Shown piece after piece: positions 13,330-14,889 of a stretch of 14,889 nucleotides of DNA. The DNA comes from Patescibacteria group bacterium (GTDB taxonomy: Bacteria > Patescibacteriota > Patescibacteriia > UBA2591 > PGYQ01): the NCBI GenBank assembly GCA_020057535.1, contig JAGVFS010000083.1, positions 1 through 14,889 of the forward strand. Direction: 5' to 3'. The first letter of the stretch is position 1; every line of letters starts with the position of its first letter. The notes under the pieces are model-generated. The model saw nothing but the letters and a program-made list of their open reading frames with translations. It searched no databases and was not told the origin of the DNA. The position numbers and the translations under genes are program-made.

Positions 13330-14883
13330 TTATAAATTAAATCTCTTTTTAAATTCTTTAATTGCATCTCTTAATTTTTTATCAATTTCTTCAGTTAGTT
13401 CTTTTTTTTCTTTAATTTCATCTAATAATTCTTTTTGTTCTAATTTGAAATATTCAAGAATTTTTTTCTCGAATTCTTTAATTTTATCAACAGAAATATC
13501 ATCAAGAAATCCTTGGGTTGCGGAAAAAATTACTACCACTTGATATTCAGTTGGCATTGGTTCATATTGTCCTTGTTTTAAAATTTCAGTCAAACGTTTT
13601 CCTCGTTCAATTTGCTTTCTTGTTGTTTCATCTAAATCTTGCCCAAATTGAGCAAACGCGGCCAATTCTCTAAATTGAGCGAGTTCAAGTCGTAATTTTC
13701 CAGCGATTTTTTTTATAGCTTTGGTTTGAGCTGACGATCCAACACGAGAAACTGAAAGACCGACATTTACCGCTGGTCGAATTCCTTGATAAAATAAATC
13801 GCTTTCTAAATAAATTTGTCCATCAGTAATTGAAATAACATTTGTTGGAATATAAGCTGAAACATCTCCGGCTTGCGTCTCAATAATTGGCAAAGCGGTT
13901 AATGAACCTCCACCATTTTTTTCATCTAATCTACAAGCGCGTTCTAAAAGTCTTGAGTGTAAATAAAAAACATCTCCTGGATACGCTTCTCGTCCTGGCG
14001 GTCTACGAAGTAATAAAGAAATTTGTCGATACGCCCAAGCATGTTTTGATAAATCATCGTAAATTATTAAAACATCTTTTCCTTGATCCATAAAATATTC
14101 TCCAATCGCGCAACCTGAATATGGAGCAATAAATTGCAAAGAAGCCGGTTCAGAAGCAGAAGTTGTTACTATAACAGTATATTCCATAGCTCCCTTTTCT
14201 TCTAACTTTGCCACAATTTTAGCAATTTTTGATTCTTTTTGACCAATGGCTACATAAATACAAATTGGTCTCATTTCTTGTGAAACTGATTTTTGATTTA
14301 TTATCGCATCAATTACTAAAGCTGTTTTTCCTGTTTGTCGATCTCCAATAATTAATTCTCTTTGTCCTCGACCAATTGGAATCATTGAATCAATCGCTTT
14401 AATCCCAGTTTGTAAGGGAACGTTAACAGATTTTCTATCAATAACGCCAGGAGCGATTTTTTCAATTGGATAAAATTTTTCTGAATTAATTTCCCCTCGT
14501 TCATCAATAGGCCTACCTAAAGCATTTACAATTCTACCAATTAAATTATTACTAACCGGTATTTCTAAAATTTTTCCAGTTGATTTTACAATATCTCCCT
14601 CTTTAATATTCTCATATTCTCCTAAAACAATAACCCCGACTAAATCTTGCTCTAAATTTAAAACAACTCCATAAATCCCGCCTTCTTTAGAATGTCTTAA
14701 CGACGCGGGATAAATTTGATTTTGAAATTCTACCATTTCACTCATTTTCACATCAGAAAGACCAGATATTTTCGCAATCCCATCTCCCACTTCTAAAACA
14801 ATCCCAGTTTTTTCAATAGAAATTTCCGATTCAAATTTTTCTATTTGTTTTTTTAAAGTTTGAATAATATAATCTTTGTCCAT
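13330..14883 (-). CDS. atpA: F1F0 ATP synthase subunit alpha
   Basis: A 517-residue F1 alpha subunit, complete by family length. The N-terminal beta-barrel is followed by the nucleotide-binding domain with Walker A GDRQTGKT (180-187) and [14 protein letters not shown], the Walker B/alpha-specific stretch. [23 protein letters not shown] and the signature [13 protein letters not shown] with the arginine finger follow, then the helical C-terminal domain. Alpha subunits carry non-catalytic ATP sites in the alpha3beta3 ring of the membrane-bound synthase. The start ATG is 6 nt from the window edge, so atpH or atpF presumably lies beyond it. No atpG follows downstream as it does in almost all atp operons; instead come a regulatory region and the cassette. 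Base composition is AT-rich as in the left-hand genes. Confidence 0.97.
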   Translation of the reverse strand: MDKDYIIQTLKKQIEKFESEISIEKTGIVLEVGDGIAKISGLSDVKMSEMVEFQNQIYPASLRHSKEGGIYGVVLNLEQDLVGVIVLGEYENIKEGDIVKSTGKILEIPVSNNLIGRIVNALGRPIDERGEINSEKFYPIEKIAPGVIDRKSVNVPLQTGIKAIDSMIPIGRGQRELIIGDRQTGKTALVIDAIINQKSVSQEMRPICIYVAIGQKESKIAKIVAKLEEKGAMEYTVIVTTSASEPASLQFIAPYSGCAIGEYFMDQGKDVLIIYDDLSKHAWAYRQISLLLRRPPGREAYPGDVFYLHSRLLERACRLDEKNGGGSLTALPIIETQAGDVSAYIPTNVISITDGQIYLESDLFYQGIRPAVNVGLSVSRVGSSAQTKAIKKIAGKLRLELAQFRELAAFAQFGQDLDETTRKQIERGKRLTEILKQGQYEPMPTEYQVVVIFSATQGFLDDISVDKIKEFEKKILEYFKLEQKELLDEIKEKKELTEEIDKKLRDAIKEFKKRFNL

Positions 14884-14889
14884 AAAAAA

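Overview
This window looks like part of a small, very AT-rich bacterial genome, most likely a Candidate Phyla Radiation (Patescibacteria, Parcubacteria-like) member. That placement is inferred from the AT-rich codon use, the typical CPR-style type IV pseudopilin, a GH57 family protein, U-rich leaders and the lack of Shine-Dalgarno sequences. No rRNA, tRNA or CRISPR array was seen.

Left part (1-7133, very low G+C): a promoter/operator pointing left out of the window, a secreted pseudopilin, a GH57 glycoside hydrolase overlapping the GTPase gene ychF, rpsT (bS20) on the minus strand, then dnaG and rpoD on the plus strand, a remnant of the classical macromolecular-synthesis gene pair. Two related ~115-125 bp mobile-element-like repeats sit directly behind the stop codons of rpsT and dnaG. 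A third copy of the same terminal repeat, behind the rpoD stop, is the left end of an insertion sequence. Degenerate 7-bp tandem repeats (consensus about AAYTYCY) occur ahead of dnaG and inside ychF; a similar 7-bp period runs into the rpoD ATG.

Junction (7134-7940): the insertion sequence keeps only the first part of a DDE transposase. It is fused in frame to the last ~55-65 residues of an asparaginyl-tRNA-synthetase-like protein, with a TGA where that family has a conserved Trp. A strong hairpin terminator follows.

Right part (7950-12976, clearly higher G+C): a tightly packed five-gene minus-strand cassette, read in transcription order as GT-B glycosyltransferase, phosphoribosyltransferase (with a 1-nt frameshift near its 5' end), class II lysyl-tRNA synthetase, radical SAM/SPASM protein and class I methyltransferase. 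Gaps are 7-16 nt. This is best read as a horizontally acquired operon, possibly for modification or glycosylation of a small molecule, nucleoside or surface glycan; the product cannot be named from sequence. It is preceded by a dense regulatory region (13129-13286) holding a terminator hairpin, a 9-bp inverted repeat and a long palindromic promoter/operator that matches the one at window position 28-68. The window ends with AT-rich atpA (F1 alpha subunit, minus strand), which is unusual in not being followed by atpG.

The most interesting items are the cassette, the paired tandem-dyad operator that may link it to a gene left of the window, the IS/MITE family that inserts at gene ends, and the leaderless, SD-free gene starts.
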